Part shown: positions 48,242-58,584 of the stretch, one piece after another
How positions within the stretch are numbered: position 1 is the stretch's first letter
How the letters are laid out: the number at the start of each line of letters is the position of its first letter
DNA from: Acidithrix ferrooxidans
GTDB taxonomy: Bacteria; Actinomycetota; Acidimicrobiia; Acidimicrobiales; Acidimicrobiaceae
NCBI RefSeq assembly: GCF_000949295.1
Contig: NZ_JXYS01000004.1
Coordinates: forward strand, 1-64,000
Reading direction: 5' to 3'
DNA length: 64,000 bases
Notes under the pieces: model-generated
Seen by the model: only the letters and a program-made list of their open reading frames with translations
What the model was told of the DNA's origin: nothing
Databases searched by the model: none
Position numbers and translations under genes: made by a program

Positions 48242-49077
48242 GGCAGCTTTACACCTGGCAGCCAGTGAAGCACTGAAACGTAATTCAAATTAGAAAGCGA
48301 TGCTAAAGGTGTCAGCTCCACGTGCTCTTGCAGTCCGCCCGGAGGAGTAAAAGCCTTGTAGACCGACCCAACCGGAATTCCTGCCGGGAAGATCTCGCCG
48401 GACAATCCGCTGGTATACATAAATGTTCCGACAGGCAGGACTGTACCTGGATCCACAAGTTGAACGCTCAACTTCTGACCGCCCCCCTGCCCTACTACAA
48501 GTCCCAATTGAGAAGCGCTGCCAAAACGCACTCCAACGGAGAAGTTTGGATCGTTTAGCAAAAGTACAGTAGAAGAACTAGGAGACACTTGAATAATTCG
48601 CCCAACCAAACCCAGATTCGAGACAACTGGATTGCCAATGGCAACTCCATCAGAGGTTCCCTTATCGATCTCAACGCTCATCTGAAGATTCGTAGGAGTT
48701 ACCGAGATAACCTGAGCCGGAGTACTAGGTATATTGCCAACATATGGTATCTTCAACTGCTTGGAGAGCTGAGCAAGAGACCTAGCCGCTCCAGCATCTA
48801 CAACTCTTTGATTGCGAATCACCGCTATCTCATTTACCAACTTCTGATTGGTAGCCTTGAGAGACGAGTAGTCAAAAGCACCAATTATCGTATTGTAGAT
48901 AGGTGTCACTAATGCAGTGGCACCTTGTCTTATCGGCGTAACTATGTCGCGAACGTATCCTCTCGCTCCAGTTATAAATGGCGGTGTCTTCTTATAGCTC
49001 ACTGATATCAGTGAAATCGAAACCAAAATTAATATAACGAGAGTGATACGAGGGCGTCTAAATATTTGAGTAGCCAC
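48238..49077 (-). CDS. mreC: Rod-shape protein MreC
   Basis: A 279-residue bitopic protein: short basic cytosolic tail, one membrane helix (about residues 9-25), a coiled-coil stretch (about 70-100) and a beta-rich extracytosolic domain containing 'LQMSVEIDKGTSDGVAIGNP' followed by 'VVSNLGLVGRIIQVS'. It bridges MreB inside to PBP2 outside. The start is GTG 49077, 17 bases after the mreB stop. Confidence 0.93.
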   Translation of the reverse strand: MATQIFRRPRITLVILILVSISLISVSYKKTPPFITGARGYVRDIVTPIRQGATALVTPIYNTIIGAFDYSSLKATNQKLVNEIAVIRNQRVVDAGAARSLAQLSKQLKIPYVGNIPSTPAQVISVTPTNLQMSVEIDKGTSDGVAIGNPVVSNLGLVGRIIQVSPSSSTVLLLNDPNFSVGVRFGSASQLGLVVGQGGGQKLSVQLVDPGTVLPVGTFMYTSGLSGEIFPAGIPVGSVYKAFTPPGGLQEHVELTPLASLSNLNYVSVLHWLPGVKLP

Positions 49078-49094
49078 CTTGGCTTGCTGGCTCC

Positions 49095-50123
49095 CTATCG
49101 ACTACTAGCTGAAATCAGCACTTGCTTGAGTGCCTCAAACTCCTCTAGACACTGACCAGATCCCAAAGCTACACATTGCAGCGGATTATTTGCCACAACG
49201 ATAGGCATACCCGTCTCGGCGTGGATCCTCTTATCAAGACCTGTAAGCAGTGCGCCGCCGCCAGTTAGAACAATTCCTTGCTCCATAATATCTGCGGCAA
49301 GTTCTGGTGGCGTGTTATCAAGGGTGAACTTTACTGCATCAACAATCGCAGCTATAGGCTCTTCTATCGCCTTACGTATCTCCTGCGTGGAGACCAATAT
49401 CGTCTTTGGAAGGCCCGTTACGAGATCGCGGCCCCTAATCTCTGCTTGAAACTCTTCTTCTAGAACAGTCGCCGATCCAAGGGCCATCTTCATCTCTTCA
49501 GCGGTCCGCTCACCAAGAGCTAAGCTATGCTCCTTCTTGATATAGGCAATTATTGCCTCATCTAGTTCGTCGCCGCCTATTCGAATCGACTTTGAGGTAA
49601 CGATACCGCCAAGGGAGATTACTGCGACCTCGGTTGTACCACCACCAATATCGACCACCATATTGCCAGTCGGCTCATGGATTGGCAAGCCGGCACCGAT
49701 AGCTGCCGCCATTGGTTCTTCGATGATATATGCGGGTTTACGAGCGCCTGCATATTCGGCAGCTTCTTGAACTGCCCGTTGTTCCACCCCTGTAATACCT
49801 GACGGAACACAAATGACCATACGAGGCTTACCAAAGCGCTTTGATTGAACCTTGTGAATAAAGTACCGAAGCATCTTCTCACAGATCTCAAAGTCAGCGA
49901 TAACGCCGTCTTTTAGAGGGCGAATCGCTTGGATATTACTTGGGGTACGCCCAATCATCCTCTTAGCTTCGACGCCGACCGCTAGCGGCCGACCATCTTT
50001 GGTGTTAATTGCAACGACTGAGGGTTCGTTCAGAACGATCCCCTTACCACGAACGTAAACGAGCGTGTTAGCGGTACCTAGGTCAACCGCCATGTCCCTG
50101 CCAAATGAAATTCCGAATGCCAT
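49095..50123 (-). CDS. mreB: Rod-shape actin homologue MreB
   Basis: A 342-residue bacterial actin that forms membrane-associated filaments guiding wall synthesis. Phosphate-1 '[20 protein letters not shown]', phosphate-2 '[20 protein letters not shown]' (about residue 157) and the adenosine motif '[15 protein letters not shown]' (about 285) are intact. The ATG has GGAGG upstream. It heads the mreB-mreC-mreD-mrdA set and implies a rod-shaped cell growing along its side wall, unlike polar-growing mycolata. Confidence 0.97.
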   Translation of the reverse strand: MAFGISFGRDMAVDLGTANTLVYVRGKGIVLNEPSVVAINTKDGRPLAVGVEAKRMIGRTPSNIQAIRPLKDGVIADFEICEKMLRYFIHKVQSKRFGKPRMVICVPSGITGVEQRAVQEAAEYAGARKPAYIIEEPMAAAIGAGLPIHEPTGNMVVDIGGGTTEVAVISLGGIVTSKSIRIGGDELDEAIIAYIKKEHSLALGERTAEEMKMALGSATVLEEEFQAEIRGRDLVTGLPKTILVSTQEIRKAIEEPIAAIVDAVKFTLDNTPPELAADIMEQGIVLTGGGALLTGLDKRIHAETGMPIVVANNPLQCVALGSGQCLEEFEALKQVLISASSR

Positions 50124-50271
50124 GGAATCCTCCGTGGTGCTATGTAAATAAAAAGAGAGGGTCTATCCGACTAGGGCCTCAAATGCCCTAAATGGTGTTC
50201 GCTGATAATATATGCGATATAACAAACAGTCTAATGAGCATTTGCACAAATCAAAACATCAACTACTGGTC

Positions 50272-50679
50272 CTAGCGAACTGGGAAGAAATTAGCCAGCT
50301 CACGGCGGGCTGAATCTGCCGAATCGGAGCCGTGCACGAGATTAGCTGAGATCGAAGTCGCCAAATCCCCCCGGATAGTGCCAGGTGCAGCTTCGGCCGG
50401 ATTGGTCTTTCCCATCAACTTACGAACGATCTCCCAAGTCCCATCAGGTCCAGAAATCTCGGTTACAAAGACTGGCGACGAGGTTATAAATGAGATCAGC
50501 TCTCCGAAGAATGGCTTGCCTTCATGTTCCGCGTAATGTGCCTTTGCGGTAGCTTCATCTACCACACGCAATTCCGCTCGTACAATCTTCAATCCTGTAG
50601 CTTCGATACGGCGAATGATCTCACCAATTAGCCCTCGTTCCACTGCATCTGGCTTACACATAAAAAAGGTTGAATTCAT
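50272..50679 (-). CDS. ndk: Nucleoside diphosphate kinase
   Basis: Transfers phosphate from ATP to other nucleoside diphosphates. ATG 50679 gives 135 residues, normal for the family; the frame is open much further upstream but without family similarity. Motifs are '[20 protein letters not shown]' at the start and the catalytic His in '[20 protein letters not shown]'. Residues of the nucleotide pocket (Lys in 'CKPDAV', Arg in 'PGTIRGDLA') are present. It lies 67 bases after folC. Confidence 0.95.
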   Translation of the reverse strand: MNSTFFMCKPDAVERGLIGEIIRRIEATGLKIVRAELRVVDEATAKAHYAEHEGKPFFGELISFITSSPVFVTEISGPDGTWEIVRKLMGKTNPAEAAPGTIRGDLATSISANLVHGSDSADSARRELANFFPVR

Positions 50680-50746
50680 AGCCCACAAGTTTACAAGTCC
50701 GAAGCCCATAACTACCTGAATCACAAAGATGCAATTCCTTGGAGCA

Positions 50747-52033
50747 TCAAGATATAAGAAATTCTCGCGCACTAGCCGCGGTTCTAAAGGATCCACATAC
50801 GACCACGGCACCAACGTCCCCGACTAAATTCATAGCAATCGATACGGCGCTCGGTACATTCTCCGATAGAACCACCTCTAATCCGACCTTAGTAGCAATC
50901 TCAGAAAGGTCCTGGATAGAAACCGAGCGCACATCAAAAGTACTACTCACCACTACCGTGCCGCAGAAACGCCTTATCTCGCGTAGATAACCCTCGGTAT
51001 CTTTACCCTCCAACATGGCCACAACCGCCACAATCGGCTCCACACCCTCAAATTCGATGCAGATAGAGTCGCCGAGAGCCCTGGCCGCCTCCAGATTATG
51101 CGAGCCATCCACTATCACAAGAGGAGATCGGTATACAACCTCAATCCGCGCGGCCATCACCACCGACTCCAGAACCATACGCACAAGATCTTGCGAGATA
51201 GATCTGGCCTCTAACTCTTCCACCGCACTAATTGCCAAGGCTGCATTGAAGATTTGATGGCGTCCATGAAGAGATAGAAAAAGATCGTCCAAGAGCGAAC
51301 GTCGCGTGACCAGATCGAACTGCCAACCTCCCAGGGCCGGTCGGAGATTTGAAACCAGAATATCCCGACCAACTATAGCCAATCCGGCATTCTGAGTCTC
51401 GAAGACAATCTCCATCAAGTCGGCATCCAAACTCGCGACCACACCAACTGAGCCTGCTTTGATAATGCCAACTTTATTACGGGTCACATCGGCCAGAGTT
51501 GGCCCAAGAAGCTCCAAATGGTCGTGACCAACAGACGTTATAACAGAAACGTCGCCATCGATAACATTGGTGGAATCCCAAGTGCCACCAATGCCCACCT
51601 CAACCACTGCCACCTCTACACCTTCAGCGTAAAAAGTTGACAGTCCAAGAGCTGTCACTATCTCAAACCATGAAAGCTCAAGGCCAAGTTGCTCAATTAC
51701 GGCCTTGACTACCAACAATTCAGAGATCAAAAGGTTGTCATCGATAGCGATATTATCGATTCGAATTCTTTCATTCAAGATGTGAACATGGGGAGAGGTA
51801 AAGAGACCAACACGCCGACCCATAGCGCAAAGAAGTTCGGAAGCAATATGAGAAACGGTACCCTTACCATTTGTTCCTGTTACATGGATGATCTCAAAAC
51901 TATCCTTGTTAACCCCAAGTGCTTGAAGAACCGCTCGAACGCCTTCCAGCGAAGGTGGGCGTTCAAATTGCCGCGACCTCTCGAAATTTGCATGCGAATC
52001 AAGCCACGCCAAGGCATCGTGCTTAGACCACAA
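50747..52033 (-). CDS. folC: Folylpolyglutamate synthase / dihydrofolate synthase
   Basis: Adds glutamate to folates and, in many bacteria, also makes dihydrofolate from dihydropteroate. The 428-residue Mur-ligase-type protein has the ATP loop '[20 protein letters not shown]' (about residue 50), '[18 protein letters not shown]', '[20 protein letters not shown]' and the late '[18 protein letters not shown]' (about 305). The start appears to be TTG 52033. It is about 35 bases downstream of clpX; in many actinobacteria valS lies between them and is absent here. Confidence 0.92.
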   Translation of the reverse strand: MWSKHDALAWLDSHANFERSRQFERPPSLEGVRAVLQALGVNKDSFEIIHVTGTNGKGTVSHIASELLCAMGRRVGLFTSPHVHILNERIRIDNIAIDDNLLISELLVVKAVIEQLGLELSWFEIVTALGLSTFYAEGVEVAVVEVGIGGTWDSTNVIDGDVSVITSVGHDHLELLGPTLADVTRNKVGIIKAGSVGVVASLDADLMEIVFETQNAGLAIVGRDILVSNLRPALGGWQFDLVTRRSLLDDLFLSLHGRHQIFNAALAISAVEELEARSISQDLVRMVLESVVMAARIEVVYRSPLVIVDGSHNLEAARALGDSICIEFEGVEPIVAVVAMLEGKDTEGYLREIRRFCGTVVVSSTFDVRSVSIQDLSEIATKVGLEVVLSENVPSAVSIAMNLVGDVGAVVVCGSFRTAASAREFLIS

Positions 52034-52068
52034 GTGCGCACCGCCTTTGAAAGAAATTAACCAATTCG

Positions 52069-53340
52069 CTAAGAGGCTCGCCTAGAACGCGGAGGCCTCT
52101 CGGTCGATTTCTCCTTTGGAATAAGAGTTGGAGCCGCCTTTGAAGAGACCACCTTTGCGTCAATTACACAACGTTGAATGTCATTCCTCGATGGCAATTC
52201 ATACATTACATCCAGAAGTACTTCCTCCAAGATCGCTCGCAATCCGCGAGCTCCTGTCCCTCTCAGAAGGGCTAGGTCCGCAATCGCCTCAAGACCATCA
52301 GTTGTCACCTCGAGTTCCACACCGTCCATCTCAAAGGTGCGACGGTACTGCTTGACTAACGCATTACGAGGTTCAACAAGAATCTCAACTAGCGAATCAC
52401 GCTTCAGATTCGAAACTGCCCCAACTACTGGCAGCCGTCCAACGAACTCTGGAATAAGACCGTACTTCAAAAGATCTTCTGGTAGTGCGGAATGAAAAAG
52501 CTCGGTAGCTTCAAATCGATCGTTAGAAAGATCAGCGCGAAAACCTATGGTCTTTTTACCAATTCGCGACTCAATAATCCGTTCCAATCCAGAAAAAGCA
52601 CCTCCACAAATAAAAAGAATATTTGTGGTGTCAATCTGTATAAATTCCTGATGAGGATGCTTTCGACCACCTTGTGGCGGAACCGAGGCGACGGTACCCT
52701 CTAAAATCTTTAGCAGCGCTTGTTGGACGCCCTCACCAGAGACGTCTCGGGTTATTGAAGGATTCTCAGCTTTTCTAGCGACCTTGTCGATCTCATCTAT
52801 ATAAATAATGCCGGTCTGCGCTCGCTTTACGTCGTAGTCAGCAGCTTGGATCAATTTCAAAAGGATGTTCTCAACATCCTCTCCAACGTAACCTGCTTCT
52901 GTTAGAGCTGTCGCGTCAGCGATGGCAAAAGGCACATTCAACATGCGAGCCAAAGTCTGCGCAAGTAGCGTCTTGCCACAACCGGTTGGACCTAACAGCA
53001 AGATGTTCGACTTTGAAAGCTCGACCTCTTTATCGAGGGTTGAACTCTGCTGAACTCTCTTGTAATGGTTATAAACCGCAACAGAGAGGATCTTCTTGGC
53101 GCGTTCCTGACCAACGACGAACTGATCAAGAAAAGATGAAATCTCTTGGGGCGTAGGCAACTTATCGACTTGAAGATCGGTCTTTACACCCTCATCTTCC
53201 GAGATAATATCAACGCAAAGCCGAATACACTCATCACAAATGTAAACACTCGGGCCAGCAATCAGCTTGCGTACCTGCTTCTGAGACATTCCGCAAAAGC
53301 TGCACTTTACGACCTCTTGGCCGTCACTGTACTTGACCAC
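52069..53340 (-). CDS. clpX: ClpX, ATPase subunit of ClpXP protease
   Basis: Unfolds tagged proteins and threads them into ClpP. I place the start at GTG 53340 rather than TTG 53355: GGAGG then lies 8 bases upstream and the protein begins '[17 protein letters not shown]', matching the usual ClpX start. The N-terminal C4 zinc finger (CSFC...CDEC) is complete. Walker A is '[20 protein letters not shown]' (about residue 120), '[14 protein letters not shown]' is the ClpX pore/Walker B region, and '[20 protein letters not shown]' follows. At 423 residues the length is normal. It is preceded by clpP and tig in the common order tig-clpP-clpX. Confidence 0.96.
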   Translation of the reverse strand: MVKYSDGQEVVKCSFCGMSQKQVRKLIAGPSVYICDECIRLCVDIISEDEGVKTDLQVDKLPTPQEISSFLDQFVVGQERAKKILSVAVYNHYKRVQQSSTLDKEVELSKSNILLLGPTGCGKTLLAQTLARMLNVPFAIADATALTEAGYVGEDVENILLKLIQAADYDVKRAQTGIIYIDEIDKVARKAENPSITRDVSGEGVQQALLKILEGTVASVPPQGGRKHPHQEFIQIDTTNILFICGGAFSGLERIIESRIGKKTIGFRADLSNDRFEATELFHSALPEDLLKYGLIPEFVGRLPVVGAVSNLKRDSLVEILVEPRNALVKQYRRTFEMDGVELEVTTDGLEAIADLALLRGTGARGLRAILEEVLLDVMYELPSRNDIQRCVIDAKVVSSKAAPTLIPKEKSTERPPRSRRAS

Positions 53341-53430
53341 TCCCACTTCCTCCAACCTAGGGAATCTATCCTAGCCCCAACTGGCCACCGTGGCTAACCA
53401 AGGGAGATCCAAGGATAGCCACATCCATAA

Positions 53431-54054
53431 TTAGTTGACGATGGACCTTGTCTCAATAGCGAGCCTCGAAGCCAAGACCTCGTCAATAATTCCGTATTCC
53501 AGGGCCCCAGGTCCATCCAAGATGAAATCTCGATCGGTATCATGCGAAATCCGCTCAACATCTTGTCCTGTATCCGAAGCCAACATCTCGTTGAGAATAT
53601 CTCGCATACGCAATATCTCTTTGGCCTGAAGCTCAATATCAGTTGCCTGTCCACCAACGCCTCCGTAAGGCTGATGAAGCAGAACCCTAGCATGGGGAAG
53701 AGCGTAACGCTTGCCTTTCGCTCCGGCAGCTAATAAAACAGCCGCGGCAGAAGCAGCCTGTCCAAAACAAAAAGTTGATACATCCGGCCTGATAAATCTG
53801 ATCGTATCATAGATGGCGAAGAGACCAGTGATGTCGCCACCTGGAGAGTTGATATATAGATTTATATCTCTCTCTTGATCCTCATACTCAAGGAAGAGCA
53901 ACTGTGCACAGATTAAATTTGCAACTGCGTCGTCAATTGGGGTACCTAAGATAATGATTCGCTCACGCAAGAGCCGAGAATAAAGGTCGTAGGACCTCTC
54001 GCCGCGACTGGACGACTCAACTACGGTCGGTACCAAATAGTTATATGCTTTCAC
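53431..54054 (-). CDS. clpP: ClpP protease subunit (ClpP2-type)
   Basis: The serine-protease barrel subunit of ClpXP. The nucleophilic Ser lies in '[15 protein letters not shown]' (about residue 95), the His in '[15 protein letters not shown]' (about 120) and the Asp region in '[20 protein letters not shown]' (about 170). The Ala-rich residues after Ser match mycobacterial ClpP2 rather than ClpP1 (which has M-G-E there). Actinobacteria usually carry clpP1-clpP2 side by side; only one is here. The start is GTG 54054. Confidence 0.93.
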   Translation of the reverse strand: MKAYNYLVPTVVESSSRGERSYDLYSRLLRERIIILGTPIDDAVANLICAQLLFLEYEDQERDINLYINSPGGDITGLFAIYDTIRFIRPDVSTFCFGQAASAAAVLLAAGAKGKRYALPHARVLLHQPYGGVGGQATDIELQAKEILRMRDILNEMLASDTGQDVERISHDTDRDFILDGPGALEYGIIDEVLASRLAIETRSIVN

Positions 54055-54111
54055 TTAGCCTCCTACAACTTGGCGATTCGTCTACAGCATCTAACGCTCA
54101 AAGCGCTCGAT

Positions 54112-55650
54112 CTATTCGCTATCTTCCGTTACTAACTCTAAATCAACCGATTCTTCTACCTCGACATCTGCCGTCTCGGATCCTTCCAAAGCCTCGGCCT
54201 CCTTTGTGGAGACCTCTATCGAAGATGGAGCAACTTCACCAGTTACGTCCCATCGGCTCAACTCGTTTCCATTCGCGTCCACAAACTTCGAATTTTCAAA
54301 CAACCAGTCGAGGGCCTTTCGCTTTGCAATTTCCACTCTCAAACCAACCAATTGACCGGCCTCACTCAAACGAACACGAACATCCTCAATGTCCACGCCA
54401 TTCGACAGAGCAATCTTGCCCAGCTCTAGATCGATCTCCTCAGGCGTTGCGTTCAAGCCCTCAGCCTTCGCCAGAGCCCTAAACACCAAGTCAAATCGAC
54501 TTTCTACAATAGCTTCAGCTGCGATTTGAGTAGATAATTCATCGGCAGTTAAGTTTGCAAGCTCAAGATATTTGGCCAAAGATAGACCACTATTTTCAAT
54601 CCGGTGTCCGAAGTTATGAGACATATTCTCAAACTCCATCCTTACCAAAGAGGAAGGAAGTTGCGCCAATCCAGCGATCTCAGCCAGTTTGTTCGTTACG
54701 ACATGACGCCAAGTATTTCTAAGCATCGACTTGTGATAGTTATCGAGATTCCTCTTGATATCCTCTTGTAGCTCCAAAAGTGTCTCAAATTCAGAGGCTT
54801 CAGAGGCAAACGCATCGTCTAACTCGGGCTTTACTAGAGCCTGATGCTCCTTGATGACACCCTTGACGATTGTCGATGCTTTCTCGGAATCGTTCTCTAC
54901 TGGCTCCAATTCGGGCTCTTGAGCAACGGACTCCTCCGAAATATCTTCTGCTTCTAGATCGTCGAAGTCTAGATCGTCTAGTTGATCCTCGTCAGTTACA
55001 TCCGTCAATACAAATTCGAAACTTTCGCCAACGGCCTTACCTAGAAGGGCATCAGACAAGCCTTCAAAAGGCTCTGGCGCGCCAATCCTATAGACATAGT
55101 CACTGATATCCGTCGGTGCTTCGCTATCATCAGAGGTGACGCTTAGATCTACGGTAACAACTGATCCCTGGGATATTGCACCGTCTGAATCCTCTAATGA
55201 TCCCAGTGCCTCCCGAAGTCGATCTATCTGTTCGTTGACTTCATCCTCTGAGGCCTCGCCTGCTGGCACCTCGAAAGTTAGATCTCCATAACCTTCGAGA
55301 TCTAGAGTTGGGCGAACCTCTACGATAACATCGAGCTTCAGAGGACCAGCCTCTTCGCCTTCTAGAACGGTTACCGCTGGCGCCGATATCGGCTCAACCT
55401 CGTTCTCAATTATCGCTTGTTCGGCCCAACGATTGCTATTCTCATTGATCGCTTCCATACGAGCAAAACCAGCACCAAGCCTAGACTCAAGGACCTTTCT
55501 TGGGGCTTTACCAGGGCGAAATCCTGGCATACGAATTTGGGACGAGACCTTACGAAAGGCCACTTCTACCGCTGGGAGCAACTCCTCTTCGGAGATCTCA
55601 ACGAGAAGCTTAATTTGATTATTTTCGAGTAGCTCGCTTGAAGAATGCAT
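54112..55650 (-). CDS. tig: Trigger factor
   Basis: Ribosome-bound chaperone with peptidyl-prolyl isomerase activity. The 512-residue protein has the ribosome-docking signature 'MPGFRPGKAPRKVLESRLGA' (about residue 45), an FKBP-type domain (about 150-240) and the C-terminal chaperone domain. Two unusual features are an acidic insertion (about residues 220-255, with 'DQLDDLDFDDLEAEDISEES') after the FKBP domain and an acidic C-terminal tail of about 45 residues. This makes it longer than the usual 430-470 residues. It precedes clpP and clpX on the same strand. Confidence 0.92.
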   Translation of the reverse strand: MHSSSELLENNQIKLLVEISEEELLPAVEVAFRKVSSQIRMPGFRPGKAPRKVLESRLGAGFARMEAINENSNRWAEQAIIENEVEPISAPAVTVLEGEEAGPLKLDVIVEVRPTLDLEGYGDLTFEVPAGEASEDEVNEQIDRLREALGSLEDSDGAISQGSVVTVDLSVTSDDSEAPTDISDYVYRIGAPEPFEGLSDALLGKAVGESFEFVLTDVTDEDQLDDLDFDDLEAEDISEESVAQEPELEPVENDSEKASTIVKGVIKEHQALVKPELDDAFASEASEFETLLELQEDIKRNLDNYHKSMLRNTWRHVVTNKLAEIAGLAQLPSSLVRMEFENMSHNFGHRIENSGLSLAKYLELANLTADELSTQIAAEAIVESRFDLVFRALAKAEGLNATPEEIDLELGKIALSNGVDIEDVRVRLSEAGQLVGLRVEIAKRKALDWLFENSKFVDANGNELSRWDVTGEVAPSSIEVSTKEAEALEGSETADVEVEESVDLELVTEDSE

Positions 55651-56547
55651 ATGATATCCAAACTAGCGCGAATATAGCAATCTAAGGACATTTATAGGCA
55701 AGGCGTTTATAGGTTATGGAAATGAGAGCCCTAAAAACCTACTTTTGTAACGAATCTTGATCAAAAAATAACAAAGCTAACGAGAAATCCCTCAAAGTAA
55801 TAAGTGAACCTGTTCACCAATGGTCAAAACATCTGCTCCAAACTGGTCTTATCTTTGATCCCAATTAGATTTTCAACCCAAATTGAAGATGCGCATCACA
55901 TTCTCTAACTAGAAATTCCAGGATCTGCCAACCATGATGACTTCGACCAAAAGCTATTGGATAGCCCTTTCGATCACCATTTAATCGAACTCAAGTTCTG
56001 CCGCTCAAATTATCATTTAGGCGGAATAAAAATCGCTCATATACAAGAAATGTTGAGATAGGAGCCAAGACGCTCAGAGCACTGAAGAGCCAAGCGGCCG
56101 TTCACCCTTCGAAAAGTTTCGCACCGCCAAGGTCCATAAACGTCCGTTTTGTGAGCCACTCCAGCACAACCCTAAAACAGCTTCATTAGCTGTTCAGTTG
56201 AATACGGCAGAACTCACTATCCTAGGAGGCCATCGCGCAATTCATAAATCGACTCTTTCAGGTGGTATTTTTTTGACTCCGAATGCAGTTACTATGCCTG
56301 ATTCGGCATTAAGTGCGGAGCTTAAAATCCAAAACGGGTAAAAATCAACTTATGCAATTGTCTCCGTGCCGACAAACAACGCCCTCGACAACAAGCAGAT
56401 ACCCATCCACCAGGCCTTAGAGAATCTATCTGACTATCCGAAAAACAATTTGGGCTCTGATCCCACCAATTATTCACGTACGCTTCGAATGGCTGCACCT
56501 CAAAAGTTCTCACGGTTAGAGATCCAGGACAACCCTTCGCCACGGAT
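55651..56547. other. Long intergenic region before tig
   Basis: About 900 bases between the tig start and the ychF stop. Short ORFs of 61-73 codons near 56322-56551 overlap on both strands without ribosome binding sites. I see no RNA gene or mobile-element end. The tig promoter should lie near its lower-coordinate end. Confidence 0.45.
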
Positions 56548-57633
56548 CTAAACGTTAAATCGAAACTCGACTACGTCTCCATCACGCATAATATATTCTT
56601 TACCTTCTATCCGAGCCTTCCCTAAGGATCGAACAGCCGCGATAGACCCAGCCTCCATCAAATCTTCAAAGCTGACTACTTCTGCCTTAATAAAGCCGCG
56701 TTCAAAGTCAGTATGAATGGTACCTGCGGCTTGGGGGGCAGTGTCGCCAATATGAATCGTCCACGCCCTAGACTCCTTTGGGCCAGCAGTTAGGAACGTT
56801 TGGAGCCCTAAAGTTCTAAAGCCAACATGAACCAGTTGAACCAATCCTGACTCAACCTGACCAAAGCTAGCTAGGAGTTCCGCAGCGTCGTCTTTATCCA
56901 AGAGCGAAAGTTCCGCCTCTATCTTGGCACATAGCACAACAATTTCAGCAGGCGCAACCATAGCCGCCAAGCGAGCACGTAATTCTAAATCGGAGAGTGC
57001 ATCTTCATCTACATTAAAAACATAGATAAAGGGCTTGGCGCTCAAAAGATGGAGATCATTCAGGAATGTCGCGTCTAGTTTGCCAGAGCCAACTGCCCCA
57101 GCAATTGTATTACCGGAGTTTAATATCTCATGCGCCTTTTCCAAGGCCGAAAGAGCTTGAGCGAGTTCTGGCCTTTTCCTGGCCTCTTTGGCCAATTTGA
57201 CTAGCCTATTCTCGACTGTTTGTAGATCCGCAAGAATAAGCTCGGTATTGATTGTTTCAATATCTGAACTCGGAGATATCTCGCCATTTACGTGGATTAC
57301 GTCAGGATCGGAAAAGACCCGTACTACTTGGCAGATTGCATCGCTCTCCCTAATAGAGGCAAGAAATTTGTTACCGAGCCCTTCGCCAACCGACGCACCT
57401 TTGACGATTCCAGCTATGTCGACAAAGGTAACCATCGCCGAAACAATCTCTTTGCTTGAATAAAGCGACGCTAAGGAGTCAAGTCTCGGGTCAGGCACAG
57501 CGACGACCCCTACATTTGGTTCAATTGTCGCGAACGGATAGTTAGCCGCCAAGACCTCATTTTGGGTCAACGCATTGAACAACGTTGACTTTCCAACGTT
57601 TGGTAGCCCAACGATTCCAATTGACAAACCCAC
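56548..57633 (-). CDS. ychF: Obg-like ATPase YchF
   Basis: A 361-residue P-loop protein of the YchF/OLA1 group, which prefers ATP and is linked to ribosome function and oxidative stress. G1 is '[20 protein letters not shown]', G3 '[19 protein letters not shown]', and the altered G4 that favours ATP is the '[13 protein letters not shown]' stretch (N-V-D-E). The C-terminal TGS domain contains '[20 protein letters not shown]' and ends '[17 protein letters not shown]'. The start is GTG 57633 with GGAGG upstream. Confidence 0.95.
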   Translation of the reverse strand: MGLSIGIVGLPNVGKSTLFNALTQNEVLAANYPFATIEPNVGVVAVPDPRLDSLASLYSSKEIVSAMVTFVDIAGIVKGASVGEGLGNKFLASIRESDAICQVVRVFSDPDVIHVNGEISPSSDIETINTELILADLQTVENRLVKLAKEARKRPELAQALSALEKAHEILNSGNTIAGAVGSGKLDATFLNDLHLLSAKPFIYVFNVDEDALSDLELRARLAAMVAPAEIVVLCAKIEAELSLLDKDDAAELLASFGQVESGLVQLVHVGFRTLGLQTFLTAGPKESRAWTIHIGDTAPQAAGTIHTDFERGFIKAEVVSFEDLMEAGSIAAVRSLGKARIEGKEYIMRDGDVVEFRFNV

Positions 57634-57971
57634 GAATCAATCCTCCGCTATCACAGTCGACCCTCTTACCTAAAGGTCCACCGCAAAGTTTAGGACTTCC
57701 ACCATGAAAACAATTCAACTCCAAAAGTCAATCTCTTGGACTCAGAGGCGTTAGAGGAGAAAATATAAGTGTGACGACATCTAACCACCCAGGGGGAACT
57801 ACCGATACGTATCGGATAAACAAAATCACCTAGGGCTAGATAAAGAGTCTTACCGCGTATGAAATCGAGTACTCCACCCCGGTAGAAACAGAAGAGCCAA
57901 CAAAACGGCCAGGGGTCAATGGGAAAACGAATTGTGGAGCCAACAGTAAACAAAGTCGAGCTCCATTTTGG
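57634..57971. other. Intergenic between ychF and tRNA-Gly
   Basis: About 340 bases. A 112-codon minus-strand ORF (57690-58028) runs across the tRNA gene and is not real. Nothing else was recognised. Confidence 0.5.
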
Positions 57972-58042
<71 letters not shown>

Positions 58043-58116
58043 AATGCGAAACACCATCTTAGCCGAACTATCCCATAGCCCCGACACATCATCGTCTATA
58101 ATTCTTCGATTCAAAA

Positions 58117-58410
58117 GTGTGACATCCTCCCCGTCCTTATGGACGGGGCTTCCTAAGCTGCTTAGGCAACTTTAGGCGTGGTGGTGCACTTAACTGGGTC
58201 GCTGTGGCTGTGTCTTGGTAGACGTGGCATGCGATGTCCCTTTGTGCTCTGTGACACCAAGCCCTGCGGCAGTTAATTTTGGCCGCATTCACATCTGCGT
58301 TGTTCTAGAACTAGGTTCCATACATAGCGAGCATCGAAGGAGTGACGAACAAGAACGGGCAGTTCCTGTTCTTGCGAGTACAAGGCCTCACGAATACTGA
58401 TACCTGTATT
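58117..58410 (-). pseudogene. Collapsed TnpB gene with terminal hairpin (IS200/IS605-type)
   Basis: On the minus strand the segment about 58405-58290 encodes a TnpB-like N-terminus: 'EALYSQEQELPVLVRHSFDA' followed by 'RYVWNLVLEQR'. Directly after it, in another frame, lies a TnpB C-terminal tail 'NADVNAAKIN' (about 58290-58260). The middle of the gene, including the RuvC catalytic core, is gone. At 58129-58148 a perfect hairpin CCCCGTCC-TTAT-GGACGGGG with GGATGTCAC beyond it matches the right-end structure seen at many TnpB elements, the region that forms the 3' end of the guide (omega) RNA. No intact tnpB or tnpA is nearby. Confidence 0.6.
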
Positions 58411-58584
58411 ATGTATTATGCGCCGAGGGTGTGGCGGTCTTATTTTGGGAGCGCAATTAATGGTCGCTCGAGGCTGTCCTTAAAGGCGGGATTTGCGCTC
58501 TTATTCGATCAAAATTGTCATTTGAAGACATTAATCTAACACATCCGCCAGCAACCAAACAATTAAGTCTTGCACAAAAGTAAA

